Part shown: positions 1 to 8,986 of the stretch, in pieces
Layout of the letters: the number at the start of each line of letters is the position of its first letter
How positions within the stretch are numbered: position 1 is the first letter of the stretch
Assembly (NCBI GenBank): GCA_003667245.1
Contig: RCNN01000053.1
Coordinates: forward strand, 1 to 64,000
DNA: 64,000 nucleotides
Reading direction: 5' to 3'
Source: Heterostelium multicystogenum
Taxonomy: Eukaryota > Evosea > Eumycetozoa > Acytosteliales > Acytosteliaceae
Made by a program: the position numbers and the translations under genes
Notes under the pieces: generated by a model
The model's input: the letters and a program-made list of their open reading frames with translations, nothing else
Databases searched by the model: none
Told to the model about the DNA's origin: nothing

Positions 1-633
1 GGGCTTTCACGTCGTCATTCAGCTTGGCCAGCGCCTGCTGGCGCTCCTTGCGGACCTTGTCCAGCTCGTCGCGCTGGCTGTCGAGGGCGGTTTTCTGGTC
101 GAGCAACTGCGACTGCTGGTTGGCGATTTCCTGCTCGACGTTGGCCAACTGGCGCAGGGTCTCGTTGAAGCTTTTCAGTTGCTCCAGGCGGGCCTTGCTC
201 AGGTAGTCGTAATAGGTAAGGGTGCGGGCGAATTTTTCCGGGTTCTGCTGGTTGAGCAGCAGCTTGAGGTATTCCTGGCGACCGTTCTGGTAAGCGGCGC
301 GGGCCTGGATTCGCGATCAGGCGTTGCTGTTCAACGCGTGCGCTCTGGAGTTTTTTTTTTCTCACCGTCGAGTCGCTCCAGTTCCGACTCGCTCTTCTTT
401 AGTTCTTTTTGCAGCTCCTGGACCTGCTTCTCCAGCTTGCCCATCTCGGTTTCCGTGCCGCGCAGGTCTTTCTGCACGCCGGACTTCTCTTCCTGGAGCT
501 TGCCGAGCAGCTTCTTCAGCTCGGTAATGTCCTGACGCGTAGCGTCCAACTGTTGTTGGGTTTGTGCGCGCTCATCGGCAAACGCCGGTTGGAGCAGGCA
601 GACAAGAGCAAGGGTAATCAAGGCGCGAAGCAT
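1..633 (-). CDS. envC: Murein hydrolase activator EnvC, N-terminal part (runs off the window, frameshifted)
   Basis: Periplasmic coiled-coil protein of the EnvC family, which activates cell-wall amidases at the division septum through a C-terminal LytM/M23 domain. Only the N-terminal part lies here. It starts at an ATG (minus strand, 633) with a Sec signal (MLRALITLALVCLLQPAFA), followed by a long Gln/Glu/Lys-rich coiled coil. After about 95 residues the frame is lost at a run of ten T at 351-360 and again near 311, each explained by one extra base; beyond them the other frame reads on as typical EnvC coiled coil (YLKLLLNQQNPEKFAR). The M23 domain is outside the window. The family call is secure; the breaks look like sequence errors. 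Confidence 0.85.
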
Positions 634-929
634 AGAGGCGGGCGACACCAGGGAAAGGGACGGCCTAGTATGCCCGCCAAGCGCTGCAAAAAAAACGCCC
701 AATTCGGCTTGGCAGGCAAGTTAGGTGCCCAGTGGCCGCATTCTGCAAGCAATTGTGGGCAAGTCCCATAGCCCTTTGAAGGCGACGAGCGGTAGAGAGC
801 GTCGTGTCGTGCTTCTGCAGTTGTTTTGTGTGCTTCGCGAAATGCCTTGAAATGCTCCGCCCTGACGGTGCATTTGCGCTCGGAATAGACTCTTCGGCCC
901 TGTTAATCCGACGGTCGGCATAGTCAGTA
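634..929. other. Intergenic stretch between envC and the PBECR2-like gene
   Basis: About 300 bases without a convincing gene. The part next to 633 must hold the envC leader on the minus strand. The rest could be eroded sequence upstream of the phage-type gene: in its frame a stop codon lies at 921, nine bases before its ATG, and no good Shine-Dalgarno sequence precedes that ATG. I see no tRNA, clear inverted repeat or recognisable protein here. Confidence 0.4.
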
Positions 930-1442
930 ATGCCTTGTATTCACGAGTCAAAAGGCCAGCAAACGTGGCTTGATTATGGGCTTCCCGACCTTCGTAGTCT
1001 GGATCGGGCTTTGCGAGCGCGTCCACTTGAGGAAGTGGCCGCCGGCAACGATGTCGCAGCGGCCATCGATATAGTCGCAATGCATTTTGGCATTGCCCAT
1101 TCGAGCTGTTCGGAAGTGGAAGTTGACTCGCCTTTGGGGCAAATAGCGATCAGGCGTAGCTGTCTGCAGCACATTGTTGAAAAGCGGCAGGACGCCAGAG
1201 AGCGTTATGTCAGGTTCGCCTTGGACACATTGACGGGGCCTCTGGAAATATGGCGTGTTGCTTATAGCGATTGCTCCGCTCGTTTAGCATTCATTGGGGC
1301 TTATGAATCCAGGAGGCAGATGCTGGTGGTGGTCAATATTCAGGCTGGCAATGTGCTGTGGAACTTCATGCAGACAGACGCCAAGGCCTTGAACAAGCAT
1401 CGTCATGGTGAGTTGCTCTACAAGCGTTACGAGCTTTTGTGA
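930..1442 (+). CDS. Phage-derived PBECR2-like nuclease-domain protein (orphan)
   Basis: A 170-residue protein resembling the C-terminal region of Mu gpF-type phage head-morphogenesis proteins, which carries the predicted BECR-fold nuclease domain called PBECR2. Visible signs are the early CIHESKGQQTWLDYGLPDLR block, the core HIVEKRQDARERYVRFALDTL, the LTGPLEIWRVAY segment, and the late WNFMQTDAKALNKHRHGELLYKRY block. The call comes from remembered family motifs, not a search. No other phage gene is nearby, there is no good ribosome-binding site, and a stop codon lies nine bases upstream, so it may be the remnant of a longer head protein or a domesticated domain. It sits in opposite orientation between gpmI and envC, which are usually adjacent. 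Whether it is expressed or active cannot be told. Confidence 0.6.
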   Translation: MPCIHESKGQQTWLDYGLPDLRSLDRALRARPLEEVAAGNDVAAAIDIVAMHFGIAHSSCSEVEVDSPLGQIAIRRSCLQHIVEKRQDARERYVRFALDTLTGPLEIWRVAYSDCSARLAFIGAYESRRQMLVVVNIQAGNVLWNFMQTDAKALNKHRHGELLYKRYELL

Positions 1443-1455
1443 CGCCCAAAGAAAA

Positions 1456-1477
1456 GGGCAGCTCTTTCGAACTGCCC
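1456..1477 (+). terminator. Short hairpin after the PBECR2-like gene
   Basis: GGGCAG at 1456-1461 pairs with CTGCCC at 1472-1477 about 14 bases after the stop codon. The T-run is poor, so termination is uncertain. A second, unrelated 7-bp hairpin (CACACCC/GGGTGTG) lies at 1507-1528. Confidence 0.35.
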
Positions 1478-1661
1478 TAAGTAGTGCTTTGCTTGATATT
1501 CATATACACACCCTCAAGCAGGGGTGTGGAGGTCTCACCCTACGCGGATATCCAGCCATCTGCGGGGTTCCTACGCCAGTTATCGCCGCTGGAGGCAAAC
1601 TGGTTTCGCGCTCGAGTCCATTATTGACGGGCTGCCTGTTTTGAGCAACCCCTGAACTGTG

Positions 1662-3190
1662 TCAGACCAGAATCGAAGTGCCAGTCATCTCTTTCGGCTT
1701 CTCCAGCCCCATCAGCATCAACATGGTCGGTGCCACGTCGGCCAGTACGCCGCCATCACGTACTTTAAAGTCACGTTTGCCGACGTAGATGAACGGCACC
1801 GGCTCGGTGGTGTGGGCGGTGTGGGCCTGGCCGGTGGATTCGTCGGACATTTGCTCGCAGTTGCCGTGGTCAGCGGTGATCAGCGCTTCGCCGCCCAGCT
1901 TTTTCCAGCGCGTCGACGATGCGGCCGACGCACAGGTCCAGGCATTCCACGGCTTTTACCGCCGCTTCCAGGTTGCCGCTGTGGCCCACCATGTCACCGT
2001 TGGCGTAGTTGACCACGATCACGTCGTAGCGCTGGTGTTCGATGGCGTCGACGATCTTGTCCGTGACTTCCGGGGCACTCATCTCCGGCTGCAGGTCGTA
2101 GGTGGCGACTTTCGGCGACGGGATCAGGATGCGTTCTTCACCCGGGAACGGTTCTTCACGACCACCGGAGAAGAAGAAGGTCACGTGGGCGTACTTCTCG
2201 GTTTCGGCAATGCGCAGTTGGGTCTTGCCGTTTTTCGCCAGGTAATCCCCCAGCACGTTTTCCAGGCTGCCCGGGGCGAATGCCGACGGGGCCGGGATGT
2301 TGGCGGCGTATTGGGTCAGCATCACGAATTCGACTTTCGGCTGGCGGGCGCGCTCGAAGTCCTTGAAGCCGGCATCGACGAATACGTGGCTCAGCTCGCG
2401 GGCACGGTCGGCGCGGAAGTTCATGAACACCACGGCGTCGCCATCTTCGACCTTGACCGGTTCGCCGATGGTGGTGGCCTTGACGAACTCGTCACTCTCG
2501 CCACGGGCGTAGGCGGCTTCCAGGCCTTCCTGGGCGGTGGCGGCGTTGAATTCGGCCTGGCCGTCGACGATCAGGTTGTAGGCCTGTGCCACGCGGTCCC
2601 AGCGGTTGTCGCGGTCCATGGCGAAGTAGCGGCCAACCAGGCTGGCGATGCGGCCTTTGCCGAGGGTCTTGAAGGTTTCATCCAGCAGTTCGATGGAGGA
2701 CTGGGCACTTTTCGGCGGGGTGTCGCGGCCGTCGAGGAACGCGTGCAGGTAGATCTTCTCGGCGCCGCGCTTGAAGGCCAGTTCGGCCATGGCGATCAGG
2801 TGGTCCTGGTGGCTGTGGACGCCGCCGTCCGACAGCAGGCCCATGAAGTGCACGGCCTTGCCGGCCTTGACCGCTTTATCCACTGCCGCGCAGATGTTTG
2901 GGTTCTCGAAAAAACTCACCGTCGCGGATCGCTTTGGTCACGCGGGTGAAGTCTTGATAGACCACTCGTCCGGCACCGAGATTCATATGGCCGACTTCCG
3001 AGTTGCCCATTTGGCCGTCCGGCAGGCCAACATCCATGCCCGAGCCCGAGATCAGGCCGTTCGGAACGGTAGCGCTCAGACGGTCCAGTACTGGCTTGCT
3101 GGCCGAGTACACGGCGTTGTCGTGGTGGCTTTCACTGTGTCCGAAGCCATCGAGAATTATCAGGACCAAAGGTTTAGGCGTAGTAGTCAT
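1662..3190 (-). CDS. gpmI: 2,3-bisphosphoglycerate-independent phosphoglycerate mutase (two frameshifts as read)
   Basis: Cofactor-independent phosphoglycerate mutase, a cytosolic glycolytic and gluconeogenic enzyme that interconverts 3- and 2-phosphoglycerate at a di-manganese site. The start is ATG at 3190 with GAGAGGA upstream. The N-terminus has [11 protein letters not shown], and [18 protein letters not shown] carries the catalytic Ser. Further on come [22 protein letters not shown] and [12 protein letters not shown], all hallmarks of the family, giving about 509 residues in total. Two single-base insertions break it: six A at 2909-2914 where the protein needs five, and an extra base near 1895 in the segment before the last 63 residues. 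Both sit in very conserved sequence of a core enzyme, so they are probably sequence errors. Confidence 0.93.
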
Positions 3191-3341
3191 AGATCCTCTC
3201 GCGGCGGTAATGAATGAAGGGAATAGAAAAGGGAGTGGCAGTTTAAAGCGAAGTTCCGACCACGTCACCGCTTTACGGGGGTTGGCCGACCATGACGGCT
3301 GTGTATACTTACCGCCATTTTAACGCCCTGGAACCTCCTTG

Positions 3342-3755
3342 ATGGTTGATCACCTGATTGCATTTGCCACTACCCACTATTTGCTCGCTGGTGCGTTCGT
3401 CGTACTGCTGGCGCTGCTGATCGCTCACGAATTGAGCCGCGGTGGCCGCAGCCTCAGCACGTCCGAGCTGACCGCCCTGGTCAACAAGGATGAGGCCGTA
3501 GTGGTGGACATTCGTCCCGCCAAGGATTTCGCCGCCGGTCACATTGTCGGCGCGCTGAACATTCCCCAGGACAAACTGATTTCGCGCCTGGCCGAGCTGG
3601 AAAAGCACAAGGCCAAGACCATTATCCTGGTCGACGCCCAGGGCCAGCACTCCGGCACCCACGCCCGCGAGATGCTGAAAACCGGCTTCAACGCCGCCAA
3701 ACTGTCGGGTGGTATTTCCAGCTGGCGTGGCGATAACCTGCCGCTGGTGAAGTGA
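3342..3755 (+). CDS. Membrane-anchored rhodanese-like protein (YibN type)
   Basis: A 137-residue protein with one N-terminal membrane segment (about residues 9-28, YLLAGAFVVLLALLIAHEL) followed by a single rhodanese domain. It has DIRPAKDFAAGHIVGALNIP, but where an active rhodanese has its catalytic Cys it reads LVDAQGQHS, so sulfurtransferase activity is doubtful. I prefer ATG 3342; an in-frame TTG directly before it (3339) is also possible. It lies two bases upstream of grxC and 300 bases before secB. This is the conserved YibN-GrxC-SecB order of gammaproteobacteria, suggesting co-transcription and a link to envelope redox or export, though the actual role is unknown. Confidence 0.85.
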   Translation: MVDHLIAFATTHYLLAGAFVVLLALLIAHELSRGGRSLSTSELTALVNKDEAVVVDIRPAKDFAAGHIVGALNIPQDKLISRLAELEKHKAKTIILVDAQGQHSGTHAREMLKTGFNAAKLSGGISSWRGDNLPLVK

Positions 3756-3756
3756 T

Positions 3757-4011
3757 ATGAGCCAGGTTGTCGTTTATTCCAGCGATTATTGCCCTTATTG
3801 CATGCGGGCCAAGGCCCTGCTTGTGAAAAAGGGCATTGCCTTCGAAGAGATCAAGGTTGATGGCAAGCCCCAGGTGCGCGCCGAGATGACCAAGAAAGCG
3901 GGACGCACGTCCGTGCCGCAGATCTGGATCGGTGACAAGCATGTCGGTGGTTGCGATGACCTGTTCGCACTCGAGCGCGCCGGTAAACTGGATGCGCTGC
4001 TTCACGTCTGA
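3757..4011 (+). CDS. grxC: Glutaredoxin 3
   Basis: An 84-residue dithiol glutaredoxin that reduces disulfides and glutathionylated proteins in the cytosol using glutathione. The active site CPYC is at about residues 12-15 (SDYCPYCMRAKALL). The glutathione-binding signature TSVPQIWI follows, then GGCDDL near the C-terminus. Length and all motifs fit GrxC. It starts two bases after the rhodanese stop codon and is followed by secB after 42 bases, so the three are probably one operon. Confidence 0.95.
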   Translation: MSQVVVYSSDYCPYCMRAKALLVKKGIAFEEIKVDGKPQVRAEMTKKAGRTSVPQIWIGDKHVGGCDDLFALERAGKLDALLHV

Positions 4012-4053
4012 CTCCTAACCCCTAAAAGACCCCAAGATCACGAAGGATCTGCG

Positions 4054-4539
4054 ATGACTGACCAACAGAACACCGAAGCGGCAGCAGAAGAAGCTCAAGG
4101 CCCACAATTTTCCCTGCAGCGTATTTACGTACGTGACTTGTCGTTCGAAGCGCCGAAAAGCCCGGCCATCTTCCGTCAGGAATGGACCCCGAGCGTTGCG
4201 CTGGACCTGAACACCCGTCAGAAGGCACTGGAAGGTGACTTCCACGAGGTCGTGCTGACCCTGTCGGTCACCGTCAAGAACGGCGAAGAAGTGGCCTTCA
4301 TCGCTGAAGTGCAACAGGCCGGTATCTTTCTGATCCAGGGCCTGGACGAAGCGTCCATGAGCCACACCCTGGGCGCGTTCTGCCCGAACATCCTGTTTCC
4401 CGTATGCCGTGAGACCCTGGACAGCCTGGTCACCCGTGGCTCGTTCCCGGCGCTGATGCTGGCTCCAGTGAACTTCGATGCCCTGTATGCGCAAGAGCTG
4501 CAGCGCATGCAACAGGAAGGCTCGCCAACGGTTCAGTAA
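4054..4539 (+). CDS. secB: Protein-export chaperone SecB
   Basis: A 161-residue tetrameric cytosolic chaperone that holds secretory precursors unfolded and delivers them to SecA. The sequence is collinear with SecB: acidic N-terminal tail, [19 protein letters not shown], the LTLSVTVKN strand, then [38 protein letters not shown] near the C-terminus (in two conserved blocks). GGATC with GAAGG lies upstream of the ATG. It ends the rhodanese-grxC-secB cluster and is followed at once by a REP palindrome. Confidence 0.96.
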   Translation: MTDQQNTEAAAEEAQGPQFSLQRIYVRDLSFEAPKSPAIFRQEWTPSVALDLNTRQKALEGDFHEVVLTLSVTVKNGEEVAFIAEVQQAGIFLIQGLDEASMSHTLGAFCPNILFPVCRETLDSLVTRGSFPALMLAPVNFDALYAQELQRMQQEGSPTVQ

Positions 4540-4565
4540 GCTGTTCTGAGCAACGACGCCGATCC

Positions 4566-4659
4566 AATGTGGGAGCGGGCTTGCTCGCGAATGCGGTACT
4601 TCAGTCGATATCTTCGTTGACTGGCACTCCGCTTTCGTGAGCAAGCCCGCTCCCACATT
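4566..4659. repeat. REP doublet (REPIN) after secB
   Basis: Two inverted arms, GTGGGAGCGGGCTTGCTCGC and its complement, about 94 bases end to end. The same arms recur at 6067, 8987, 18324, 25513, 30400 and 42041 with variable centres. These are Pseudomonas REP sequences arranged head to head as a REPIN, non-autonomous and moved by RAYT transposases; no RAYT gene is in this window. Confidence 0.95.
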
Positions 4660-4672
4660 CGTTATGCCAGTG

Positions 4673-5127
4673 TTACTTGAACCCCAGTTGCCGCCAACCT
4701 TCGTAAACCGCGACGGCCACGGTGTTGGACAGGTTCAGGCTGCGCAGCCTTCGCGCATCGGCAGGCGCAGGCGGTGGCCGTCTGGCAGGGCGTCCAGCAC
4801 GTCTGCCGGCAAGCCCCGGCTTTCCGGGCCGAACAGGAAGGCGTCGCCTTCGGCAAAGCTGGCATCATGGAACGGCGCGAACCCTTGGTGGTAAACGCGA
4901 ACAACCGTGGGTGGTTCAGGCTTTCCAGGCAGCTGGCAAGGTCGGCGTGGCGTTGCAGGGTGGCGTACTCGTGGTAGTCCAGCCCGGCGCGGCGCAGGCG
5001 CTTGTCGTCCATGTCGAAACCCAAGGGCTCGATCAAATGCAGGTGGCAGCCACTGTTGGCGCACAGCCTGATAACGTTTGCCGGTATTCGGCGGAATTTC
5101 TGGTTGAAAAAGGATGACGTGAAACAT
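4673..5127 (-). CDS. trmL: tRNA (cytidine(34)-2'-O)-methyltransferase TrmL (three frameshifts as read)
   Basis: SPOUT-family methyltransferase that 2'-O-methylates the wobble base of leucine tRNAs. It starts with [16 protein letters not shown], continues in another frame with [24 protein letters not shown], then [11 protein letters not shown] (SAM-binding knot) and ends with the equivalent of [13 protein letters not shown]. Three single-base changes interrupt it: an insertion near 5077 and deletions near 4875 and 4743. Overall length, about 151 residues, fits TrmL. The ATG (5127) overlaps head to head with the ATG of the plus-strand gene at 5126, so both share a short divergent control region. 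Three independent breaks in one small conserved gene argue for sequence error. Confidence 0.88.
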
Positions 5128-5565
5128 GCACGGCTCCGAAGGCAAAGATGCGCTGCATTCTACCCCTGAAGAAGACCCAGGCCGAAAGCTATTGCCACGG
5201 GTTTTAGGCTCGTTGGCGATTGTCGGCTTGATGGTGGGCCTGATGATCGGCCGGCTGACCACGCCAGACCCGGTTGAGCTGCAGCAGGTAGAGCCCGCCG
5301 CCGATGGCCTGGTGGTGTGGTTCAACAGCGAACCCAAGCTGCACGGCGAGCATATCGACGGCACCGTGGCGCTGCTGTTCGATGCGCTTGCAAGGCCCAG
5401 GGCGGCCAATTGAAGGTCAATGACAAGGATGTGAACTGGCGCGTACGCAAGACCGATGGCGGCTTGCTGCTGAACCTGGTGGCGGCTCGGCCGTTGCGCG
5501 GGGAGTGGTCGGGAGAGAAGGCCGATGGACGCTGGCGGGTGGAGATCCATCTCCAGGAGCAATAA
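5126..5565 (+). CDS. Small membrane-anchored protein of unknown function (frameshifted as read)
   Basis: About 146 residues. After a charged 26-residue N-terminus there is one membrane segment ([19 protein letters not shown]) and then a probably periplasmic domain ending in [13 protein letters not shown] do not recognise a characterised family. The frame changes near 5390, consistent with one missing base; the two frames join into a sensible protein. Its start overlaps the trmL start on the other strand. The short repeat cluster at 5566 begins right at its stop codon. Confidence 0.7.
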
Positions 5566-5855
5566 AAGAGGGAATCCCCGGCCTGCCTGTACCAAGGTTC
5601 CCAAAACGGGCTGGGGCTATGGCGCGTTGCCTCATAAGCCCCGGGTGTAAAGAAGGGAGTTCCCGGCCTGCCTGTACCAGGGCTCCCAAAACGGGGTGAA
5701 GCCAAAGGCTTCGGTGTTAAAGAGGGAATCCCCGGCCTGCCTGTACCGAGTTCCCGAAACGGGTGTGGGGCGCGACGCGATCCGCATCAAGCACCCCGGG
5801 TGTTAAAGAGGGGATTCTCGCCTGCCTGTACCAAGGTCCCCGAAACTGGGTAGTG
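5566..5855. repeat. Four tandem copies of a 69-85 bp repeat
   Basis: Each copy has the core GCCTGCCTGTACC followed 8-12 bases later by CCCRAAACGGG and preceded by AAAGAGGGAATCCCCG. The GCCTGCC cores start at 5581, 5666, 5735 and 5820, so the spacing is 85, 69 and 85 bases; copy 2 lacks about 16 bases of the tail. The array directly follows a stop codon. It is not a REP and not CRISPR-like, as the intervening sequence is itself repetitive. Role unknown. Confidence 0.85.
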
Positions 5856-6066
5856 ACAGGGTTATTGCAGGGCGCGTGCCAGAATTGCGAAGTGGCGCCA
5901 AAAAAATTCTTCAGAAAGCGCAAAGCCCCGGAATACGGGGCTTTGGCTTTTTTGGGTTTTAATATTTTCTTAACAAGGCATGTGTTTCAGGCGTTGGATA
6001 AGTGCGCGATGCCGGTTCGTGGTGCATTGAAGCGGTGCACAGTGCTGAAACCTTGTGGAGATCCAA
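5856..6066. other. Intergenic stretch between the repeat array and the REP before ntrC
   Basis: Contains the strong terminator at 5920-5955 and no gene that I can support. Short open frames here are weak and partly built from repeats. Confidence 0.5.
5920..5955. terminator. Bidirectional rho-independent terminator
   Basis: CAAAGCCCCG at 5921-5930 pairs with CGGGGCTTTG at 5936-5945, with a T-run after it on the plus strand and a run of A before it at 5900-5906. It can end the plus-strand small membrane gene or back up termination after ntrC. Confidence 0.8.
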
Positions 6067-6159
6067 ATGTGGGAGCGGGCTTGCTCGCGAAGGCGGCGCG
6101 TCAGTCGATACGTATGTTGACTGAACCATCGCCTTCGCGAGCGAGCCCGCTCCCACACT
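6067..6159. repeat. REP doublet (REPIN) after ntrC
   Basis: Same arms as the copy after secB, 93 bases, 28 bases beyond the ntrC stop codon. One arm has GAGCGAGCCC in place of GAGCAAGCCC. Confidence 0.93.
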
Positions 6160-6186
6160 GGATCTTCGGTGTACTTGAGGGATCAA

Positions 6187-7623
6187 TCAGCCTTCATCGC
6201 CCTCATCATCATCCCCACCGTCAACCTTCATCCCCAGCTCCTTGATCTTGCGTGTCAGCGTATTGCGGCCCCAGCCCAGCAGCACGGCGGCGTCGCGACG
6301 ACGTCCAGCGGTATGCTTGAGGGCGGTTTCGATCATGATCCGCTCGAAAGCCGGCACAGCGCTGTCCAGCAGGTTCGACTGGCCACGTGCCAGGGCCTGG
6401 TCGGCCCATTGGCGCAGCGCCTGCTCCCAGTTGGTCACCGGTGCCGAATCCTGCGGCAGGCTCAGCAGCTCAGGCGGCAGGTCGCTGATATGCACTTCGC
6501 GCCCCGAAGCCATCACCGTGATCCAGCGGCAGGTGTTCTCCAGCTGACGCACGTTGCCCGGCCATGGCAGGTTCTTCAGGTATTCCTCGGTCTCGCTTTT
6601 CAGCAGCTTCGGCTCGACGGCCAGCTCCTGGGCGGCGCGGCTGAGGAAGTGACGGGCCAGGGTCGGGATGTCCTCGCGGCGGTCCGACATCCGTGGGATG
6701 TGGATGCGGATCACGTTCAGGCGGTGGAACAAGTCTTCACGGAATTTCCCGGCGTGCACCAGGGTTTCCAGGTTCTGGTGCGTCGCCGCGATGATACGTA
6801 CGTCGACCTTGACCGGCGTGTGCCCGCCTACCCGATAAAACTCGCCGTCGGCCAGGACCCGCAGCAAGCGCGTCTGGGTGTCGGCCGGCATGTCGCCGAT
6901 TTCATCGAGGAACAGCGTGCCGCCGTCGGCCTGTTCAAAACGGCCACGGCGCAGGTTGGCCGCACCGGTGAACGCGCCTTTTTCATGGCCGAACAGTTCC
7001 GACTCCATCAAGTCTTTCGGGATCGCCGCCATGTTCAGCGCAATGAACGGCGACGCCGCCCGTGGGCTGTGACGGTGCAGGGCGTGGGCCACCAGCTCTT
7101 TACCGGTACCCGACTCGCCATTGATCAGCACGGTGATGTTGGAGTGGCTCAAGCGCCCGATGGCGCGAAACACTTCCTGCATCGCCGGCGCTTCGCCGAT
7201 GATTTCCGGGGTACGGGTCAGGGCCGGCGGGGCTTCCTGGTTCTGCTGTTCCTGGGCGTGCTGGTTGGCGCGTTTTACCAGCGCCACCGCTTCGTCCACG
7301 TCGAACGGTTTTGGCAGGTATTCAAAGGCGCCGCCCTGATAGGACGCGACAGCGCTGTCCAGGTCCGAGTGCGCGGTCATGATGATCACCGGCAGGCGCG
7401 GGTGCTGCTCGCGAATCCGCGCCAGCAAGTCCAGGCCACTGGCGCCGGGCATGCGGATGTCGGAGATGATCACGTCGGGCTGCTGGCGAGCCAGGCGGCT
7501 CATCACCCCGTCGGCGCTGTCGAAGCTCTGGGTGGTCATGCCTTCCTGTTGCAAGGCTTTCTCCAGGACCCAGCGGATAGAACGGTCGTCATCGACGATC
7601 CAGACAGTTTCACTACGGCTCAT
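6187..7623 (-). CDS. ntrC: Nitrogen regulation response regulator NtrC
   Basis: A 478-residue sigma-54 activator of nitrogen assimilation genes, phosphorylated by NtrB. Domains in order: receiver (about 1-120) with VDDDRSIRW, the phospho-acceptor Asp in IISDIRMPGASG and the PKPFD lysine; AAA+ domain (about 140-380) with Walker A GESGTGKE, the sigma-54 contact loop GAFTGA, Walker B GGTLFLDEIGD and arginine finger region; then a C-terminal Fis-type helix-turn-helix (RRDAAVLLGWGRNTLTRKIKE). The frame is intact and length matches the family. It overlaps the end of ntrB by four bases, typical of translational coupling, and an NtrC-like site lies before ntrB. Confidence 0.97.
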   Translation of the reverse strand: MSRSETVWIVDDDRSIRWVLEKALQQEGMTTQSFDSADGVMSRLARQQPDVIISDIRMPGASGLDLLARIREQHPRLPVIIMTAHSDLDSAVASYQGGAFEYLPKPFDVDEAVALVKRANQHAQEQQNQEAPPALTRTPEIIGEAPAMQEVFRAIGRLSHSNITVLINGESGTGKELVAHALHRHSPRAASPFIALNMAAIPKDLMESELFGHEKGAFTGAANLRRGRFEQADGGTLFLDEIGDMPADTQTRLLRVLADGEFYRVGGHTPVKVDVRIIAATHQNLETLVHAGKFREDLFHRLNVIRIHIPRMSDRREDIPTLARHFLSRAAQELAVEPKLLKSETEEYLKNLPWPGNVRQLENTCRWITVMASGREVHISDLPPELLSLPQDSAPVTNWEQALRQWADQALARGQSNLLDSAVPAFERIMIETALKHTAGRRRDAAVLLGWGRNTLTRKIKELGMKVDGGDDDEGDEG

Positions 7624-8706
7624 GTCGATGGGGCTCCTTGTTCCAGTGGCAGAAAGATCGAGAAGGTGGTGTGACCGGGATGGCTCTCACATTCGATCAA
7701 ACCCTGGTGCTGGCTGATGATGTTCTGGGTAATGGCCAGGCCGAGTCCGGTACCGTCCGGGCGGCCGCTGACCATTGGGAAAAAGATGGTTTCCTGCAGT
7801 TCTGCAGGGATCCCTGGGCCGTTGTCGATGATCTCGACCTTGGTCACCAGGCGATGGCGCACGTGGCCAATGGTGAACTGGCGCAGGGCACGGGTGCGCA
7901 GGCTGATGCGCCCCAGGCGCAGCTCGTTCTGGCTGCTGATGGCCTGCATGGCGTTGCGCACGATATTGAGCACCGCCTGGATCATCTGCTCGCGGTCGAT
8001 CAATACGTCGGGAATGCTTGGGTCGTAGTCGCGCACCAAGGTGATGCAGCCCTGGCTTTTCGGCCTCCACCAGCTGGCAAACCCGCTCCAGCACTTCGTG
8101 CACGTTGGTCATTGCCAGCGACGGCAGCTTGTTGGAGCCGAGCATGCGGTCTACCAGGTTACGCAGGCGGTCGGCTTCCTCGATGATGACGTTGGTGTAG
8201 TCCTTGAGGTTCTCGTCCGGCAGCTCGCGGGCCAGCAGCTGTGCGGCACCGCGAATCCCGCCCAGGGGGTTCTTGATCTCATGGGCCAGGCCGCGCACCA
8301 GCATCTTGCTGGTTTCCTGCTTGGACAGCTGCGCCTCTTCCTTGGTGATGCGCAGCAGGCGATCGCGGGGATGCACCTCCAGCAGCAACAAGGTGGCGCC
8401 GTGGCTGAGGATCGGTGTTACCGCGTAGTCGACGGTGAGGGTCTGGCCGGTGAGGGCGGTGAGCATCGCTTCGCGCTTGGTGAACGGGTGCGCCTGCTCC
8501 ACGGCCTGGCGCAACGAGCTCAAGGCCTCGGCCGACTCAGTGAACAGCTCACTGATGAATTGCCCATGGCTGCGCTGCCCGCTGATGGCCAGCAGCATCT
8601 CCGCCGCCGGGTTCATGTACTCAAGGCGCAGTTCGTCATTGAGCAGAATGGTCGCGGTGGTCAGGTTGTCGAGTAACAGGCGGTGCAGTGCGTCGCTGAT
8701 GGTCAT
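7620..8706 (-). CDS. ntrB: Nitrogen regulation sensor kinase NtrB (one frameshift as read)
   Basis: Cytosolic two-component histidine kinase that phosphorylates NtrC under nitrogen limitation and is turned into a phosphatase by PII. It has an N-terminal PAS domain (about 10-120), the H-box with GLAHEIKNPLGGIRGAAQLL, the N-box LNIVRNAMQA, and G-boxes DNGPGIP and GTGLGLAI. About 361 residues, as expected. The frame breaks in CTTTTCGG at 8056-8060, where one extra T (A on the coding strand) fully explains the change; both sides are collinear with NtrB. The downstream ntrC overlaps by four bases. Confidence 0.94.
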
Positions 8707-8986
8707 TAGGACCTCTTTTGGAGCAAGGCGCGGGCTTGAGGCACACGCTGATACAAGGAAAATGCAAAAACCAAACCAAAGCTCCGAAAAGAAGCGTTAA
8801 AGCCCTGAAATGGGGGATTAAGGCGCGAAACTGTGGCGTTCTGCCAGCTTGGACGGGAAGTTTCGAACCAAAATGGGTTGCGTAAGTGGGAAGGATGCAG
8901 CGTATCGCACCAATATAGTGCGAATTTGAAAAGTCTGTTCAGGAAGCTGGTGGCAGCGACTGATTGGCTGAATGGGTCGGATCTAA
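8707..8986. other. Upstream control region of ntrB
   Basis: About 280 bases between the ntrB start and a REP doublet, with no gene I can support. It holds the NtrC-type palindrome described separately at 8907. Confidence 0.5.
8907..8921. promoter_or_regulatory. Probable NtrC binding site upstream of ntrB
   Basis: GCACCAATATAGTGC is a near-perfect palindrome and matches 13 of 15 bases of the classical enteric NtrC site GCACCAACATGGTGC. It lies 201 bases upstream of the ntrB start, a fitting place for autoregulation of ntrBC. Binding itself is inferred. Confidence 0.6.

Noticed and set aside
1405..1644. Possible 79-residue gene after the PBECR2-like gene
   Set aside because: It overlaps the end of that gene, runs through the hairpin at 1456-1477 and has no start site or family match.
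5322..5705. Minus-strand proteins with repeated GTGRPG or YRQAG peptides
   Set aside because: They are translations of the short repeat array and its flank, with no start site.
5566..5855. A CRISPR array
   Set aside because: Only four copies with uneven spacing, the intervening sequence is itself repeated, and no cas genes are near.
6169..7674. A 501-residue plus-strand open frame opposite ntrC
   Set aside because: ntrC is complete and conserved on the other strand; this frame has no recognisable domain.
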